A stretch of DNA of 53,170 nucleotides, from assembly GCA_003209795.1 (NCBI GenBank), contig QCPB01000004.1, positions 1-53,170 of the forward strand. The letters are read 5' to 3'. A program made the translations under genes and the position numbers. Below the pieces are notes generated by a model. The model was not told the origin of the DNA and did no database searches. It worked only from the letters and a program-made list of their open reading frames with translations. This DNA is from Prochlorococcus sp. AG-436-C05 (GTDB lineage: Bacteria > Cyanobacteriota > Cyanobacteriia > PCC-6307 > Cyanobiaceae). Shown one piece after another: positions 1 to 10,910 of the stretch (the first letter of the stretch is position 1; every line of letters starts with the position of its first letter).

Positions 1-2
1 AT

Positions 3-1829
3 AATCAGGAAGCAATTAAAGATAAATCTCAATGCGAGGCATTAAAACGCGGTATTGCATCTCATCATGCTGGATTATTGCCTGCATGGAAAGAATTGGT
101 TGAGGAATTATTTCAGCAAGGTTTAATAAAAGTTGTTTTTGCAACTGAAACTCTTGCTGCAGGAATAAATATGCCCGCAAGAACAACTGTTATTTCTTCT
201 TTATCAAAAAGGACAGAAGATGGGCATAGATTATTATTTAGCAGTGAATTTTTGCAAATGTCAGGAAGAGCTGGAAGAAGAGGAAAAGATACCCAGGGAT
301 ATGTTCTTACATTACAAACAAGATTCGAAGGTGCTAAAGAAGCAAGTGCACTGGCCATTAGCAAACCAAATTCTTTAGAGAGTCAATTCACTCCTAGCTA
401 TGGAATGGTACTTAATCTTTTACAAAGTTATACTTTAGAGAAGTCTAAAGAATTAATTAAAAGAAGTTTTGGTAGTTTTTTATATTTAGGTGAATCCTCA
501 GGTGAGAATATAATTATTGAAAATTTAGATAAGGATTTAATTGAATTAAAAAAAATTACATCTAACGTTTCATGGAAAGATTTTGATGCCTACGAAAAGT
601 TAAAAAATCGTCTTAAAGAAGAGAGAAGACTCTTGAAAATTTTAGAAAAACAAGCAGCAGAAAAATTATCAGAAGAGATAACTAATGCGCTCCCATATAT
701 TAAAGATGGAAGCTTAATTTCAATCAAAGCTCCTCAAATTAAAAGAAAAATTGTTCCAGGATTAATTTGTAAGAAAATATATGAATCCCAAAAAATTAAG
801 AGTTTATTGTGTTTGACAATTGATAATTTATTTATTCTTATAAAACCCTCATACATAGTAAGTATTTTTAATGATTTGGATGAAATTGATCTCTTAGGAC
901 TTGAAGTACCAAAGATGTATTTTTCTGGAGAGGTATTTAGAGGAGATGATATATCGCAGTGTTATGCGGATCGAATTTTAGAGTTTTCTAAAAAAAATGA
1001 TTTACAAACTCCACAATATGATTTGACAACCGAAGTTTTTGCACAACAGCAACAAATTCATAATTTAGAAGAAACAGTTACTGATCATCCCGTACATAGA
1101 TTTGGAGACTCCAAGAAATTAAAGAAATATAGAAAAAGAATTATTGATGTTGAACAAGAAATATATATGAGAAAAAAACTTCTTGAGGATAAAGAAAATC
1201 ATAACTGGAGAACTTTTAGCGATTTGATTAAAATTTTGCATCATTTTGGTTGTTTAAATGATTTGGAATTGACAGAAGTTGGACTAACAGTTGGTGCAAT
1301 AAGAAGTGAAAATGAATTATGGATTGGTCTTGTTTTAGTTAGTGGTTATTTAGACGATTTAGATCCTCCTGAGTTAGCTGCAATTATTCAAGCTATATGT
1401 GTTGATGTAAGGAGGCCTAATCTTTGGTGTAATTTCAAGCCTTCTTTAAAGGTAATAGATGTTTTTAATGAATTAGATGGTTTAAGAAAATTAGTCTCTT
1501 TTCAACAAAATAAGTTTCATATTGAAATTCCTATCTATTTAGAAACAGAGTTGACTGGAATTATTTCTGAATGGGCAAGAGGAAAAAAATGGAAAGATTT
1601 GGTTTTTAATACTTCATTAGACGAAGGTGATATAGTGAGGATTATTAGAAGAACAATTGATGTCCTTTCTCAAGTGCAATACTGTATTGGTGTTAGTAAT
1701 AAATTAAAAAGCAAAGCAAAGCTAGCATTAAAAGCTATTAATCGTTTTCCTGTTTCTGAATCTAATGATCTTATAAAAGTCTCTGAAGATATTAATCCTG
1801 CAACAAAAAGAATTGACAATAATTCTTAA
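3..1829 (+). CDS. Ski2/Mtr4-type DEAD/DEAH-box helicase, 5' end outside the window
   Basis: This is the C-terminal part of a superfamily-2 RNA helicase. The reading frame is open from base 3, so the TTG at 78 is internal and not a start. Visible are helicase motif V (VVFATETLAAGINMPART) and motif VI (QMSGRAGRRG), followed by a long helical region. The last roughly 170 residues resemble the DSHCT domain of Ski2/Mtr4/Dob1 proteins, which act on structured RNA. Motifs I-III must lie upstream. It converges on fumC with a 9-bp gap. The family call is secure; the RNA substrate is unknown. Confidence 0.9.
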   Translation, partial: NQEAIKDKSQCEALKRGIASHHAGLLPAWKELVEELFQQGLIKVVFATETLAAGINMPARTTVISSLSKRTEDGHRLLFSSEFLQMSGRAGRRGKDTQGYVLTLQTRFEGAKEASALAISKPNSLESQFTPSYGMVLNLLQSYTLEKSKELIKRSFGSFLYLGESSGENIIIENLDKDLIELKKITSNVSWKDFDAYEKLKNRLKEERRLLKILEKQAAEKLSEEITNALPYIKDGSLISIKAPQIKRKIVPGLICKKIYESQKIKSLLCLTIDNLFILIKPSYIVSIFNDLDEIDLLGLEVPKMYFSGEVFRGDDISQCYADRILEFSKKNDLQTPQYDLTTEVFAQQQQIHNLEETVTDHPVHRFGDSKKLKKYRKRIIDVEQEIYMRKKLLEDKENHNWRTFSDLIKILHHFGCLNDLELTEVGLTVGAIRSENELWIGLVLVSGYLDDLDPPELAAIIQAICVDVRRPNLWCNFKPSLKVIDVFNELDGLRKLVSFQQNKFHIEIPIYLETELTGIISEWARGKKWKDLVFNTSLDEGDIVRIIRRTIDVLSQVQYCIGVSNKLKSKAKLALKAINRFPVSESNDLIKVSEDINPATKRIDNNS

Positions 1830-1838
1830 ATTTTTTAA

Positions 1839-3224
1839 TCAAATCATTGAATTGATATTCATTGCTTCATCAAATTCATCTTCGTTTAAATAACCTAATT
1901 TAAGTGTTGCCTCTTTTAAATTTAATGATTCTTTGAAGGCAAGGTTTGCAATTTCAGCTGCTTTTTCATAACCAACTTTTGGCACTATGGCTGTAACCAA
2001 CATTAGTGAATTTTCTAAATTTAACTTCATTTTCTTTTGATTAGGTTCCATCCCATCAACTAATTTTATTCTGAAGTTTTCTATTGCATTTTTAAGTAAT
2101 TTTAAACTTGTAAGAATATTAAATCCAATCAGAGGCTTATATTCATTCATCTGTAAAGTGCCGCTAGAATTTGCCATTGAAACTGCATATTCAAGACCCA
2201 TTATCTGAGTGCAAACCATTGATAAGGCTTCGCATTGAGTCGGATTCACTTTGCCCGGCATGATAGAACTTCCGGGTTCATTTTGAGGGATAATTAATTC
2301 ATATATTCCTGACCTTGGTCCTGAAGATAGAATTTTTATATCATTTGAAATTTTAAATAATGAACCTGCTAATATTTTAATCTGACTCATTACTTGAGCT
2401 AGACGATCATGCGAGGCCATGATAGAGAAATTATTTTTTGATTTATAGAACATTAGATTAGTATCATCGGAAATTGATTTTATAGACTCTTCACAAAATC
2501 CTTTTGGACAATTAATCCCTGTTCCAACTGCCGTTCCTCCCAGAGGTAAGAAATACAATTCATTCAGACTTATAATAATTGCATTCTCAGCATCTTTAAG
2601 TTGCTCTGACCATCCGGATATTTCTTGCCCAAAAGTAAGGGGCACTGCATCTTGAAAATGGGTTCTTCCTATCTTTATAAGGTCTTTCCATTCTTCACTT
2701 TTTTTATCAAGGATCTTCGTAAGTTCTCTTATTGTTGGAACTAAATTTTTGATTATTTCACTAACAACAGATATTTGAATAGCAGCAGGAAAAGTATCAT
2801 TAGTTGACTGAGATTTATTTACATCATCATTCGGATGAATTGGTTGATGACTACCAAGCTCTGAATTTGTTTTTAATGCTGCAATATTTGAAATTACCTC
2901 ATTAACATTCATATTAGTTTGCGTGCCACTACCTGTTTGCCAAACCTTTAGGGGAAACTGTGAATCATGAAGCCCATCAAGTATTTCTTTACAAGCTTCT
3001 ACAATCAAATCTTTTTTTCTTTTATCTATTAACCCTAAATTGAAATTCGCAATTGAAGCAGCTTTTTTTATGAGGGTGAGTGAATAAATTAACTCAATTG
3101 GAATTAATTCTTCTCCAATAGAAAAATTTATTATCGATCTTTGTGTTTGAGCACCCCACAAAGCTTTGATGGGAACCTCTATTGTTCCCATACTATCTTT
3201 TTCAATCCTAAAGTTTTTTGTCAT
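1839..3224 (-). CDS. fumC: Class II fumarate hydratase
   Basis: This 461-residue protein interconverts fumarate and malate in the cytosol. It has the superfamily signature GSSIMPGKVNP at residues 318-328, the catalytic histidine in GRTHFQDA (H189) and the TGSGTQTNMN substrate loop near residue 97. The length is normal for FumC. It lies 48 bp downstream of purB on the same strand, so the two related lyases are probably co-transcribed. Both produce or consume fumarate (PurB releases it), which makes the pairing sensible. Confidence 0.95.
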   Translation of the reverse strand: MTKNFRIEKDSMGTIEVPIKALWGAQTQRSIINFSIGEELIPIELIYSLTLIKKAASIANFNLGLIDKRKKDLIVEACKEILDGLHDSQFPLKVWQTGSGTQTNMNVNEVISNIAALKTNSELGSHQPIHPNDDVNKSQSTNDTFPAAIQISVVSEIIKNLVPTIRELTKILDKKSEEWKDLIKIGRTHFQDAVPLTFGQEISGWSEQLKDAENAIIISLNELYFLPLGGTAVGTGINCPKGFCEESIKSISDDTNLMFYKSKNNFSIMASHDRLAQVMSQIKILAGSLFKISNDIKILSSGPRSGIYELIIPQNEPGSSIMPGKVNPTQCEALSMVCTQIMGLEYAVSMANSSGTLQMNEYKPLIGFNILTSLKLLKNAIENFRIKLVDGMEPNQKKMKLNLENSLMLVTAIVPKVGYEKAAEIANLAFKESLNLKEATLKLGYLNEDEFDEAMNINSMI

Positions 3225-3272
3225 TATTCCTCTGAAAACACTGGTTTAACTTAGATAAGGTTTTCAGTAATC

Positions 3273-4568
3273 CTAGATACCTAACTTCTCCCATATTACA
3301 CTTAAATTATTGAGATGAATTGAAGGATTAAAACATTCTTCTAAGTCACTTTGATCAATAAAATCCATTATTTCATTATCTCTCTCTATATTTTGTTTGA
3401 AATTCCCATTTTCAGTATTCCACGCCTGATGAGCATTTTTTTGTACTAAGCTATAAGCTTTTTCTCTAGACAACCCTTTCTCTACAAGCAAAAGTAAAAC
3501 TTTCTGACTAAAGATTACACCACCATATATATTTAAATTTTTGAGCATATTTTTTGGATAAACTTCCAAATTGCTTACTATATCTTTCATTTCCCTGAGC
3601 ATAAAATGCAAACAGATTGATACGTCAGGTAACATGATACGTTCATTTGAACTATGGCTTATATCTCTTTCGTGCCAAAGTGGAACATTTTCCAGTGCTG
3701 TTAAGACGTAACTCCTCAAAATTCTTGCTAAACCGCTTACTCTTTCACTTCGAATAGGATTTCTTTTATGAGGCATGGCAGAACTTCCTTTTTGCCCTTT
3801 TGTAAAGCCCTCCTCAACTTCTAAAACATCAGTTCTTTGTAAATTTCTTATTTCAGTTGCGAATCTATCTAGAGAAGCGCCAACTAGTGCAATAGTTTGG
3901 ACATATTCTGCATGCCTGTCTCTCGATATGACCTGCGTACTTGCTGTATCTGGTTTTAAGCCGAGTAAATCACAAGTTATTTGTTCTACTTTGGGATTCG
4001 TATTAGCGTATGTTCCCATTGCACCACTTATTTGTCCAATAGCTACAGATTCTTTCAGTGTTAACAATCTTTTTTTGTTCCTTATAATTTCTGCTAACCA
4101 TCCAGCAAGTTTAAAACCGAAGGAAATTGGCTCCCCATGAATTGCATGAGATCTGCCAATCATTAATGTATTTTTGTGTTGACTAGCTAATAATCTGACT
4201 TCATTTTCTAGATTCTCAATTTCTTCTAATAACAATTCGCAAGAATCTTTTAACTGAAGAGATAAGCCAGTATCAAGTACATCACTACTGGTCATACCAA
4301 CATGTATATATCTTCCAGAATCTCCTACAAATTCATTAACGCTTGTAAGAAATGCTATTACATCATGTTTAACTTCTTTCTCAATTTCTGTAATTCTAGA
4401 TTCATTAAACTTTGCATTTGAACGTATCTCTTTCATGGCATTCTCAGGAATGTTTCCCAGGGAAAAATTTGCTTCACATGCAGCAATCTCAACTTTAAGC
4501 CAACTCTGGAATTTTGCATTTTCAGTCCAGATTTTACCCATTTCGGGTAATGTGTAACGTTCAATCAC
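3273..4568 (-). CDS. purB: Adenylosuccinate lyase
   Basis: This 431-residue enzyme of purine synthesis cleaves SAICAR and adenylosuccinate, releasing fumarate. Visible are the signature GSSAMPHKRNP (261-271), the catalytic-histidine region GRSHAIHGEP (H141) and the TSSDVLDT motif near residue 93. The length fits the shorter bacterial PurB group. It is the first gene of a probable purB-fumC unit; a 284-bp gap upstream, shared with the divergent tlyA gene, must hold its promoter. Confidence 0.95.
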   Translation of the reverse strand: MIERYTLPEMGKIWTENAKFQSWLKVEIAACEANFSLGNIPENAMKEIRSNAKFNESRITEIEKEVKHDVIAFLTSVNEFVGDSGRYIHVGMTSSDVLDTGLSLQLKDSCELLLEEIENLENEVRLLASQHKNTLMIGRSHAIHGEPISFGFKLAGWLAEIIRNKKRLLTLKESVAIGQISGAMGTYANTNPKVEQITCDLLGLKPDTASTQVISRDRHAEYVQTIALVGASLDRFATEIRNLQRTDVLEVEEGFTKGQKGSSAMPHKRNPIRSERVSGLARILRSYVLTALENVPLWHERDISHSSNERIMLPDVSICLHFMLREMKDIVSNLEVYPKNMLKNLNIYGGVIFSQKVLLLLVEKGLSREKAYSLVQKNAHQAWNTENGNFKQNIERDNEIMDFIDQSDLEECFNPSIHLNNLSVIWEKLGI

Positions 4569-4852
4569 AATTTTTATATATCTTCAATTTAAACTTTATA
4601 ACTAAAATCCTATAATTGCTTTATGCTTTTACGATCTAATTGCCATTGAACATATTTGACTCAGATTATTGTTTTATGTAACAACTTTTCTGCATATAAA
4701 AACTCTTACAACTAACCAAATATGGCATTGAGTTATCTTTTTGAATGATGTTTCTCTTCTCTGTAGTTAAAATATAAAATTAGAATATGTTTATAAGTGG
4801 CGATCTAAATTAATTACTAGCTTTTTTATTAAACAATTTATTTGATGTATAG

Positions 4853-5665
4853 ATGATTAACAAAAGTAGATTAGATCTTTATCTTCTGAGCAAAGGTTTA
4901 TGTGAAACTCGTCAGAAGGCTCAAGGGATTATTCTCGCAGGGAAAGTGAAAGATATAAATGGCAAGATTTTCGATAAGCCTGGACAGCAAGTGCTAATTG
5001 GATCTGAATTTTTTGTTGAGTCTGAACCTCAATTTGTATCAAGGGGAGGAGAAAAATTATTAGAGGCCTTTAATAAGCTGGAAATTAATGTAAAAGAAAA
5101 AGTTTGTATAGATGCTGGTATCTCAACGGGTGGTTTTACGGATTGCTTATTACAACAAGGGGCAAAGTTGGTTTATGGGATAGATGTGGGTTATGGACAA
5201 ACGGCATGGAAGATTAGAAATGATCCAAAAGTAATACTTCTGGAAAGAACAAATATTCGTAATTTGAAGCCTGATGATTTTTTGTCTAAAGATAATTTAT
5301 TACCCAATTTCGTTGTAGCTGATTTGTCTTTTATTTCATTAAAGTTAATTTTTCAATCAATTAATAATTTATTATCTGGAGATTCTATAGAGGGAATATT
5401 TCTTATCAAGCCGCAATTTGAGATAGGAAAAGGTCGAGTAAGCAAAGGCGGCGTTGTTAGAAAACCTGCTTATCACATAGAGGCAATTCATTCAGTTATT
5501 AATGCTGCTAAAGAATTTAAATGGAATATAAAGGGTTTGATAGCTTCTCCATTAGTAGGCCCTGCAGGAAATCATGAATATCTAGCTTGGATGTGCAAAA
5601 GAGAAATCTCAAATTCAATTATAAATAAAAAATTTATTGAAAATTTAGTAAAAGATACTATTTAG
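4853..5665 (+). CDS. tlyA: TlyA family S4-domain rRNA 2'-O-methyltransferase (hemolysin A family)
   Basis: This 270-residue protein has an N-terminal S4 RNA-binding domain (about 1-62) and a FtsJ/RrmJ-like SAM methyltransferase domain. The SAM motif is DAGISTGGFTDC (87-98), with VVADLSF near residue 154 and LIKPQFE near residue 184, which match the catalytic K-D-K pattern. TlyA homologues methylate ribosomal RNA; the hemolysin name is historical. Its stop codon directly abuts the stop of the convergent glnB gene with no gap. Confidence 0.9.
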   Translation: MINKSRLDLYLLSKGLCETRQKAQGIILAGKVKDINGKIFDKPGQQVLIGSEFFVESEPQFVSRGGEKLLEAFNKLEINVKEKVCIDAGISTGGFTDCLLQQGAKLVYGIDVGYGQTAWKIRNDPKVILLERTNIRNLKPDDFLSKDNLLPNFVVADLSFISLKLIFQSINNLLSGDSIEGIFLIKPQFEIGKGRVSKGGVVRKPAYHIEAIHSVINAAKEFKWNIKGLIASPLVGPAGNHEYLAWMCKREISNSIINKKFIENLVKDTI

Positions 5666-6028
<363 letters not shown>

Positions 6029-6298
6029 TTAATTGTTTTTTTGAAAAACATCCACCATTGAAATCCCTGCAAATGATTTAATATTTAGCCCAGCATTAGT
6101 TGCATCCTCAATTAATAATTTAGAGTTTTCGTCAGAAATTACTACTGAATTGTTTGATAATGCTTCCCACTTATCACTTTCAAAGTGTGTTTGAAGCCAT
6201 AACATCCCAATTAAACTTGTAGGTTGAATAGATTTATTTGAGTTGTTATCGATATTTATCAAACAAATGTCCATTAATTTTGTTTTAACTAAATACAT
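6029..6298 (-). CDS. Conserved hypothetical protein, 89 aa
   Basis: I do not recognise a family. The protein is soluble, with no signal or membrane segment; its middle reads like a compact alpha/beta domain (SLIGMLWLQTHFESDKW, then VVISDENSKLLIEDA). A start nine codons further in (MDICLINID) is also possible. It lies directly upstream of glnB on the same strand with a 24-bp gap and could be co-transcribed with it. The regular gap and codon use like the neighbours argue that it is a real gene. Confidence 0.7.
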   Translation of the reverse strand: MYLVKTKLMDICLINIDNNSNKSIQPTSLIGMLWLQTHFESDKWEALSNNSVVISDENSKLLIEDATNAGLNIKSFAGISMVDVFQKNN

Positions 6299-6450
6299 AT
6301 AAACCTTTTAAATCACACTATTAATGTTACTAATGATACAGAATTAAAAAATTCTTTCCTTTATTTGGTTATTTGTAATAACTATTAACGGTTTAATTTT
6401 TGCGGATTATTATCTTTTTATATAGGTTTAGTAAATATGTTTTTGCACAA

Positions 6451-6861
6451 ATGAGTTCAACTAATTTAAAGGTTTCAACTGAAAGACCTTTGTATGGAGA
6501 AAGATTAATTGAGGAATCAAAAATAATTTGTTTTGAGAATCCCAATAAGAAAAGAATTTATGAAGTTTCTATTGAGTTACCTGAATTTACATGTAAATGC
6601 CCATTTTCTGGTTATCCAGATTTTGCAAAACTAAATATTTGTTATCAACCTAAGATGAAAGTTTATGAGTTGAAATCCTTAAAACTTTATATTAATAATT
6701 TTAGAGATATGAAAATATCACATGAAGAAGTTGTAAATATAATCATGGACGACCTAGTGAATGCCGGTTCACCTCACTGGATACATTTAAATGCAAAATT
6801 TAATCCTAGAGGGAATGTTTCTATGAATTTAGATCTTGTTAGTGGACAGAAAAAAAACTAA
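6451..6861 (+). CDS. queF: NADPH-dependent 7-cyano-7-deazaguanine reductase
   Basis: QueF reduces preQ0 to preQ1 in queuosine tRNA synthesis. I chose ATG 6451, giving 136 residues, the size of the short YkvM-type enzymes. An upstream TTG at 6400 would add 17 residues with no family match. The motif [13 protein letters not shown] carries the catalytic cysteine (C53 or its neighbour C55) and the conserved Asp; [12 protein letters not shown] is the QueF motif. The 3' end overlaps the convergent ccs1 stop by 4 bp. Confidence 0.92.
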   Translation: MSSTNLKVSTERPLYGERLIEESKIICFENPNKKRIYEVSIELPEFTCKCPFSGYPDFAKLNICYQPKMKVYELKSLKLYINNFRDMKISHEEVVNIIMDDLVNAGSPHWIHLNAKFNPRGNVSMNLDLVSGQKKN

Positions 6862-8144
6862 AATTTCTGAATTTCCTCTGATAATTTAAAAAATTCTTTT
6901 TTAAAACCAAGTAGATTTCTATTGCTCAGTCCACCGATTAATAAATTTTTAGATTCTTTATTAAATAAAATCCATAATTGATTAGTTGGTATAAGACTTA
7001 ATATCGTTCCAAAGATTATTAAAACAAAAGAAAAGTAAATAAATGGAATTGAAGGATCATTTTTAATTATCAAACCACTGCTCGAGACTATCTTCTTTAA
7101 AGATAATAAAGAAGAATTAATTTCTAGGGAATCACCATTTAGGTAGATTTTTTTTTCAGCAAAATCTTCAAGATTAGAGATTTTTATAGGACCATTTTCA
7201 TTATCTATTGTTAAGAGATAATTTTTTTTTGTTTCTTCGCCTAATTCAAGCAATATGCCCCAAATTTGATTACCTATCTCAGGTATTGGTTTGAGTTGGA
7301 GCTGGTAAAGAATATTATCTATTTCAATAACTACATTTGAAACGGCCCAATCAGCTTGATAAATAGTTAATCCTTTAAATCTGATTGGGTGATTAACTTT
7401 GGTTGTTTTGATTTCATTTAATTTGGGATCTTCGGAAAAAAAATCTAGCCTTGAAATAAATTGCTTTGGTATGCCATCACTTTCGCGTTCTATTACGAAA
7501 TTGTCTAGTTTTATTGTTGCTTTGGAATTTGTACTTTCATTTATCAAGTCTAAGCTTTCTCCGGGAATTAAATATTGTTCTTTTGATTGGCTAGTGAAAC
7601 TTCCGTAAGCTGAACCTATCAGTAAAACTATTAGTCCTATATGTACAATAATAGGCCCTAGTTTTCCAATTAACCCTTTTCTAGCAGAAAGGCGATTCTC
7701 AAATTTGGATGTGCTCCAACCATTTTTTTTAAGAAATAAATTAGCCTTTGATATATAGTCTCCATCATAATGTATTTGGTGATTTGATATTAATTGTAAT
7801 CTTTCAAATCTTTTTTCATTTTTGTAGTCAGTCCATTGTAAAGAAGCTTTTAACGAAGGAATTTGCCTTCTAAAACTACAAGCTGCGAGAGAAATGCAAA
7901 GAAGTATTAAAGCTAATAAAAACCAAAAACTTGTATATACATGATCCAACTGAAGTTTTAGAACTTTTTCACCATTTATAAATCCAAAAATTGGAGATTC
8001 ATTAAATAAATCAATATAATCTTGTTTATTATTTCCTTGAGGAATAAAAGTGCCAATACTACTTGAAATGGCAATAAAAATTATTAATGAAATTGCGAAT
8101 CTTAAACTTGATATCTTTAAAATAAAATTCTGGAAAATAATCAT
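6858..8144 (-). CDS. ccs1: Cytochrome c biogenesis protein Ccs1/ResB
   Basis: This 428-residue ResB-type membrane protein carries haem to the lumen side for attachment to apocytochromes c in the System II pathway. There are three hydrophobic segments near the N-terminus (about 15-35, 68-90 and 163-185), a large soluble lumenal domain and a final membrane segment near residue 370. The start abuts the ccdA stop (TAAATG). Transcription order ftsW-ccdA-ccs1 suggests one operon, and CcdA with Ccs1 form a functional pair. Confidence 0.92.
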   Translation of the reverse strand: MIIFQNFILKISSLRFAISLIIFIAISSSIGTFIPQGNNKQDYIDLFNESPIFGFINGEKVLKLQLDHVYTSFWFLLALILLCISLAACSFRRQIPSLKASLQWTDYKNEKRFERLQLISNHQIHYDGDYISKANLFLKKNGWSTSKFENRLSARKGLIGKLGPIIVHIGLIVLLIGSAYGSFTSQSKEQYLIPGESLDLINESTNSKATIKLDNFVIERESDGIPKQFISRLDFFSEDPKLNEIKTTKVNHPIRFKGLTIYQADWAVSNVVIEIDNILYQLQLKPIPEIGNQIWGILLELGEETKKNYLLTIDNENGPIKISNLEDFAEKKIYLNGDSLEINSSLLSLKKIVSSSGLIIKNDPSIPFIYFSFVLIIFGTILSLIPTNQLWILFNKESKNLLIGGLSNRNLLGFKKEFFKLSEEIQKF

Positions 8145-8867
8145 TTAAATCCAATTTGCAAGTAAATTTAAACCTCCTAGGGAAACTAAAAATATTCCAC
8201 TTAATTTAGGAATAATTTGACTATATTTTCTAAGTTCTAGAAATTGTTTTAAATTTTCTGTTGTAGCCCCTGCAATTATTATTGGTATCACTTGTCCTAG
8301 ACCAAAGAAAAATAAAAAGATAATTGAGATAGTGGGGTTTTTAGCTTGTGATACCCAAGCTAACAGACTAGCTAATACTGGTGTAATACAAGGTGAGGAG
8401 GCAAGTCCAAAAGTAGTTCCGATTGCAAAAGGTTTTAGTAAGGAAGGTATTTTATCTTCAACAAATTTCAAATCAGGTCCATTTGGTAACTGGAATTTTA
8501 AGAATCCTAATAAATTAAAACCCATGATTATTGCTATTACGGCAACAATAGAGGTGTAATAGGGAGGAATTTGTCCGTATATTTTTCCTAAAAATCCACT
8601 TAAGGCTCCCAATATAACAAGAGCAAAAACAACTCCTCCTGAAAAACCAAGAAGTTTAAATTGATTTTTCTCTGTGCCTCCTATATAAGCAATAGTTACT
8701 GGTAGTAAGGATAATGAACATGGACCTAGGCTTGTTAAAAGGCCTGCACTGAAAACTAAAAATACTGTAAAAGGCCCAGGATGATTAAGTCCTTGCTGCA
8801 TAAGTAAGTTGCCCTTTTGAGCTAATTCAGAAATAACTAAATTAATTGATACGATAACAAGACTCAA
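8145..8867 (-). CDS. ccdA: Cytochrome c biogenesis / thiol-disulfide transport protein CcdA
   Basis: This 240-residue DsbD-type membrane protein passes electrons across the membrane to keep apocytochrome thiols reduced. The paired redox cysteines are seen in LGPCSLSLLP and ASSPCITPVLASLL, in two pseudo-repeated halves of three membrane helices each. The first roughly 20 residues may be an over-extension; ATG at residue 23 (MQQGLNHPGP) is an alternative start. It lies 16 bp after ftsW and abuts ccs1. Confidence 0.92.
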   Translation of the reverse strand: MSLVIVSINLVISELAQKGNLLMQQGLNHPGPFTVFLVFSAGLLTSLGPCSLSLLPVTIAYIGGTEKNQFKLLGFSGGVVFALVILGALSGFLGKIYGQIPPYYTSIVAVIAIIMGFNLLGFLKFQLPNGPDLKFVEDKIPSLLKPFAIGTTFGLASSPCITPVLASLLAWVSQAKNPTISIIFLFFFGLGQVIPIIIAGATTENLKQFLELRKYSQIIPKLSGIFLVSLGGLNLLANWI

Positions 8868-8883
8868 ATCTCTTTAATTCTAA

Positions 8884-10119
8884 CTAATTAAGAGTCTTTC
8901 TTGCACTAATAATTCCAATAAAGCCTGTTGATTCTAATGAACATCTTAATAACATTCCAGCTATAAAAAATGATGCAATTAATGAATTCCCTCCATAACT
9001 TATAAAGGGTAATGGTAAGCCTGTAGTAGGCATTGTCCCAGTAGCTACTGCTATATGCATTATTGATTGACATATTAATAAAGTTCCAGATCCTATAGCA
9101 ACTAATTTTGTGTAGTTATTCCTGCATTTTAAGGCAATTCGTAAACTGATATAGGAGAATACCACCAAAAATGCTAAGAATAAAGTAGATCCCAATAAGC
9201 CAAATTCTTCTGCAAAGATTGCAAAAATAAAATCCGTGTACATAAAAGGTAAATATTGTAACTTCTGCATAGAGAGACCAAATCCCTGTCCCAAAAGACC
9301 ACCTGAACCTATTGCTAATAAACTCTGAACTAATTGAAAGCCTGTATCTTGTTGATCTTTCCAAGGATCAAGAAATGATATAACTCTTAGCTTTTGATAT
9401 TCATTTTTAAGGATACTTATGTATCCGGTAAAGAATCCTAATGAGGCAAAATATCCAAGAGAACTAAGTTTTACTCCTCCGCATAAACCCATAATCCAAA
9501 AAAGAATTCCGGTTAATCCTGCAGTACTTAAATTGGGTTGTTTAAGTATTAAAAAAATTAATAAGCCAAAGGTGATTATTGCAATTAATTTTTTATCATT
9601 TTTTACTAAATTCCAATGAGCAAAGAGGTTAGATGCTTCTAAAATTAAGAAAGGTTTAATTAATTCAGAAGGTTGAAGACGTAAATTTCCAAGTACTAAC
9701 CATCTTGAAGATCCATTAACTGCAATTCCATTAATATTTGTGAGGAATATTAAAAATAATAAGAAATAGAAAATAAGTTTTGAGAATTTTAAAAGACTTC
9801 TGATATTTGTATTAAGGACCAAATAAAACACACACCAACCTGGGATAGACCAAATAATTTGTTTTTTTAAATAGTACGCCCAATACCCCATTTCCTTACT
9901 AGCTACCCACCAACTTGATGATCCGAGTATAAACAAACCTAAGATTGACCAAATTGAAATAAATATTATGAGGATTTTTGCTTCATAAGGCCAAATTTTC
10001 CAAGGCAAAGGGAATATATATTCACTTAAATCGTTGGAATTATTTTTAGTACTAGAATTTACAGATTTTGTTCTTTTGAAAATTCTTCTATATTTTATTT
10101 TTTCTGGACTTATCTCCAA
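8884..10119 (-). CDS. ftsW: Peptidoglycan polymerase FtsW (FtsW/RodA/SpoVE family)
   Basis: This 411-residue polytopic membrane protein of the SEDS family polymerises septal peptidoglycan with its partner penicillin-binding protein. About ten hydrophobic segments follow a basic 50-residue cytoplasmic tail. The family signature lies in GLLGQGFGLSMQKLQYLP and YTDFIFAIFAEEFGLLG, with a later GLPLPFISYGGNS block. It heads the ftsW-ccdA-ccs1 unit; its promoter shares the 269-bp gap with the divergent ATP synthase operon. Distinguishing it from RodA needs comparison, but gene context favours FtsW. Confidence 0.88.
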   Translation of the reverse strand: MEISPEKIKYRRIFKRTKSVNSSTKNNSNDLSEYIFPLPWKIWPYEAKILIIFISIWSILGLFILGSSSWWVASKEMGYWAYYLKKQIIWSIPGWCVFYLVLNTNIRSLLKFSKLIFYFLLFLIFLTNINGIAVNGSSRWLVLGNLRLQPSELIKPFLILEASNLFAHWNLVKNDKKLIAIITFGLLIFLILKQPNLSTAGLTGILFWIMGLCGGVKLSSLGYFASLGFFTGYISILKNEYQKLRVISFLDPWKDQQDTGFQLVQSLLAIGSGGLLGQGFGLSMQKLQYLPFMYTDFIFAIFAEEFGLLGSTLFLAFLVVFSYISLRIALKCRNNYTKLVAIGSGTLLICQSIMHIAVATGTMPTTGLPLPFISYGGNSLIASFFIAGMLLRCSLESTGFIGIISARKTLN

Positions 10120-10388
10120 TTTTCGAGTTGTAGATATACTATTGAGACGTTAAATTAATCATTTGCCAAGTCTTTAAGCAATGTTTTTAAGTGTTTTTAT
10201 ATCAAATAAATAAACATTTATGAAATTTAATTCGTTTGATATAAACCAAAAAGTGGGTAATACAATCATCACAAATCTTAAGAATTCGCCATTTATAAAA
10301 AAAAACCTAGCTAAAAGGTACCTCTCCATGATAGATTCCGTGGGTTTATATACTTACTTAAAATCATCTTAAGGGGGCTTTCTAAGTT

Positions 10389-10865
10389 ATGTTCACATCA
10401 GTGGACTCAAATAGAAGAACAGGTGAACGTCTTTCTAACGAGAATGTTCCAAACCCTCAATTACTCGATAATTCATTCATCAATGAAAGTAAATCAAGTT
10501 TTGCAAGTCAATTCGATAAATTACTTTCTAAAAATGATGAGTATACAAAATTGCAATTAACAATTTTTGGTATAACTTTTATCGTTTCTATACTCATAGC
10601 AACTTTAACAGGAATTATTCTTGGATTTACTTTTGGATTAAGTGTTTTTATAGGCTCCCTTGCTGGTATTTTTTACTTACGTTTGCTCGCTAAAAGTGTA
10701 GGAAAGATAGGTAGAGAATCTATGGGTTTATCAAAATTGCAACTTTTGATTCCAGTTTGTCTCTTTATTTTTGCAAGCAAGCTAGGATCTATTGAAATTT
10801 TCCCAGCAATGATTGGCTTTTTCCTCTATAAGCCTTCTCTCATATTTTATTTTTCACGTTCCTAA
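10389..10865 (+). CDS. atpI: ATP synthase-associated protein AtpI (Atp1)
   Basis: This 158-residue membrane protein opens the ATP synthase operon. After a polar, probably cytoplasmic stretch of about 60 residues there are four hydrophobic segments. AtpI family members help to assemble the c-ring. Position before the a subunit and the size fit the cyanobacterial gene usually called atp1. A purine-rich AAGGGGG precedes the start by about 11 bases. Confidence 0.85.
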   Translation: MFTSVDSNRRTGERLSNENVPNPQLLDNSFINESKSSFASQFDKLLSKNDEYTKLQLTIFGITFIVSILIATLTGIILGFTFGLSVFIGSLAGIFYLRLLAKSVGKIGRESMGLSKLQLLIPVCLFIFASKLGSIEIFPAMIGFFLYKPSLIFYFSRS

Positions 10866-10910
10866 GTAAATTTTGTTTAATCAAAATTTAATAATCTTTT
10901 TTTAAAATCA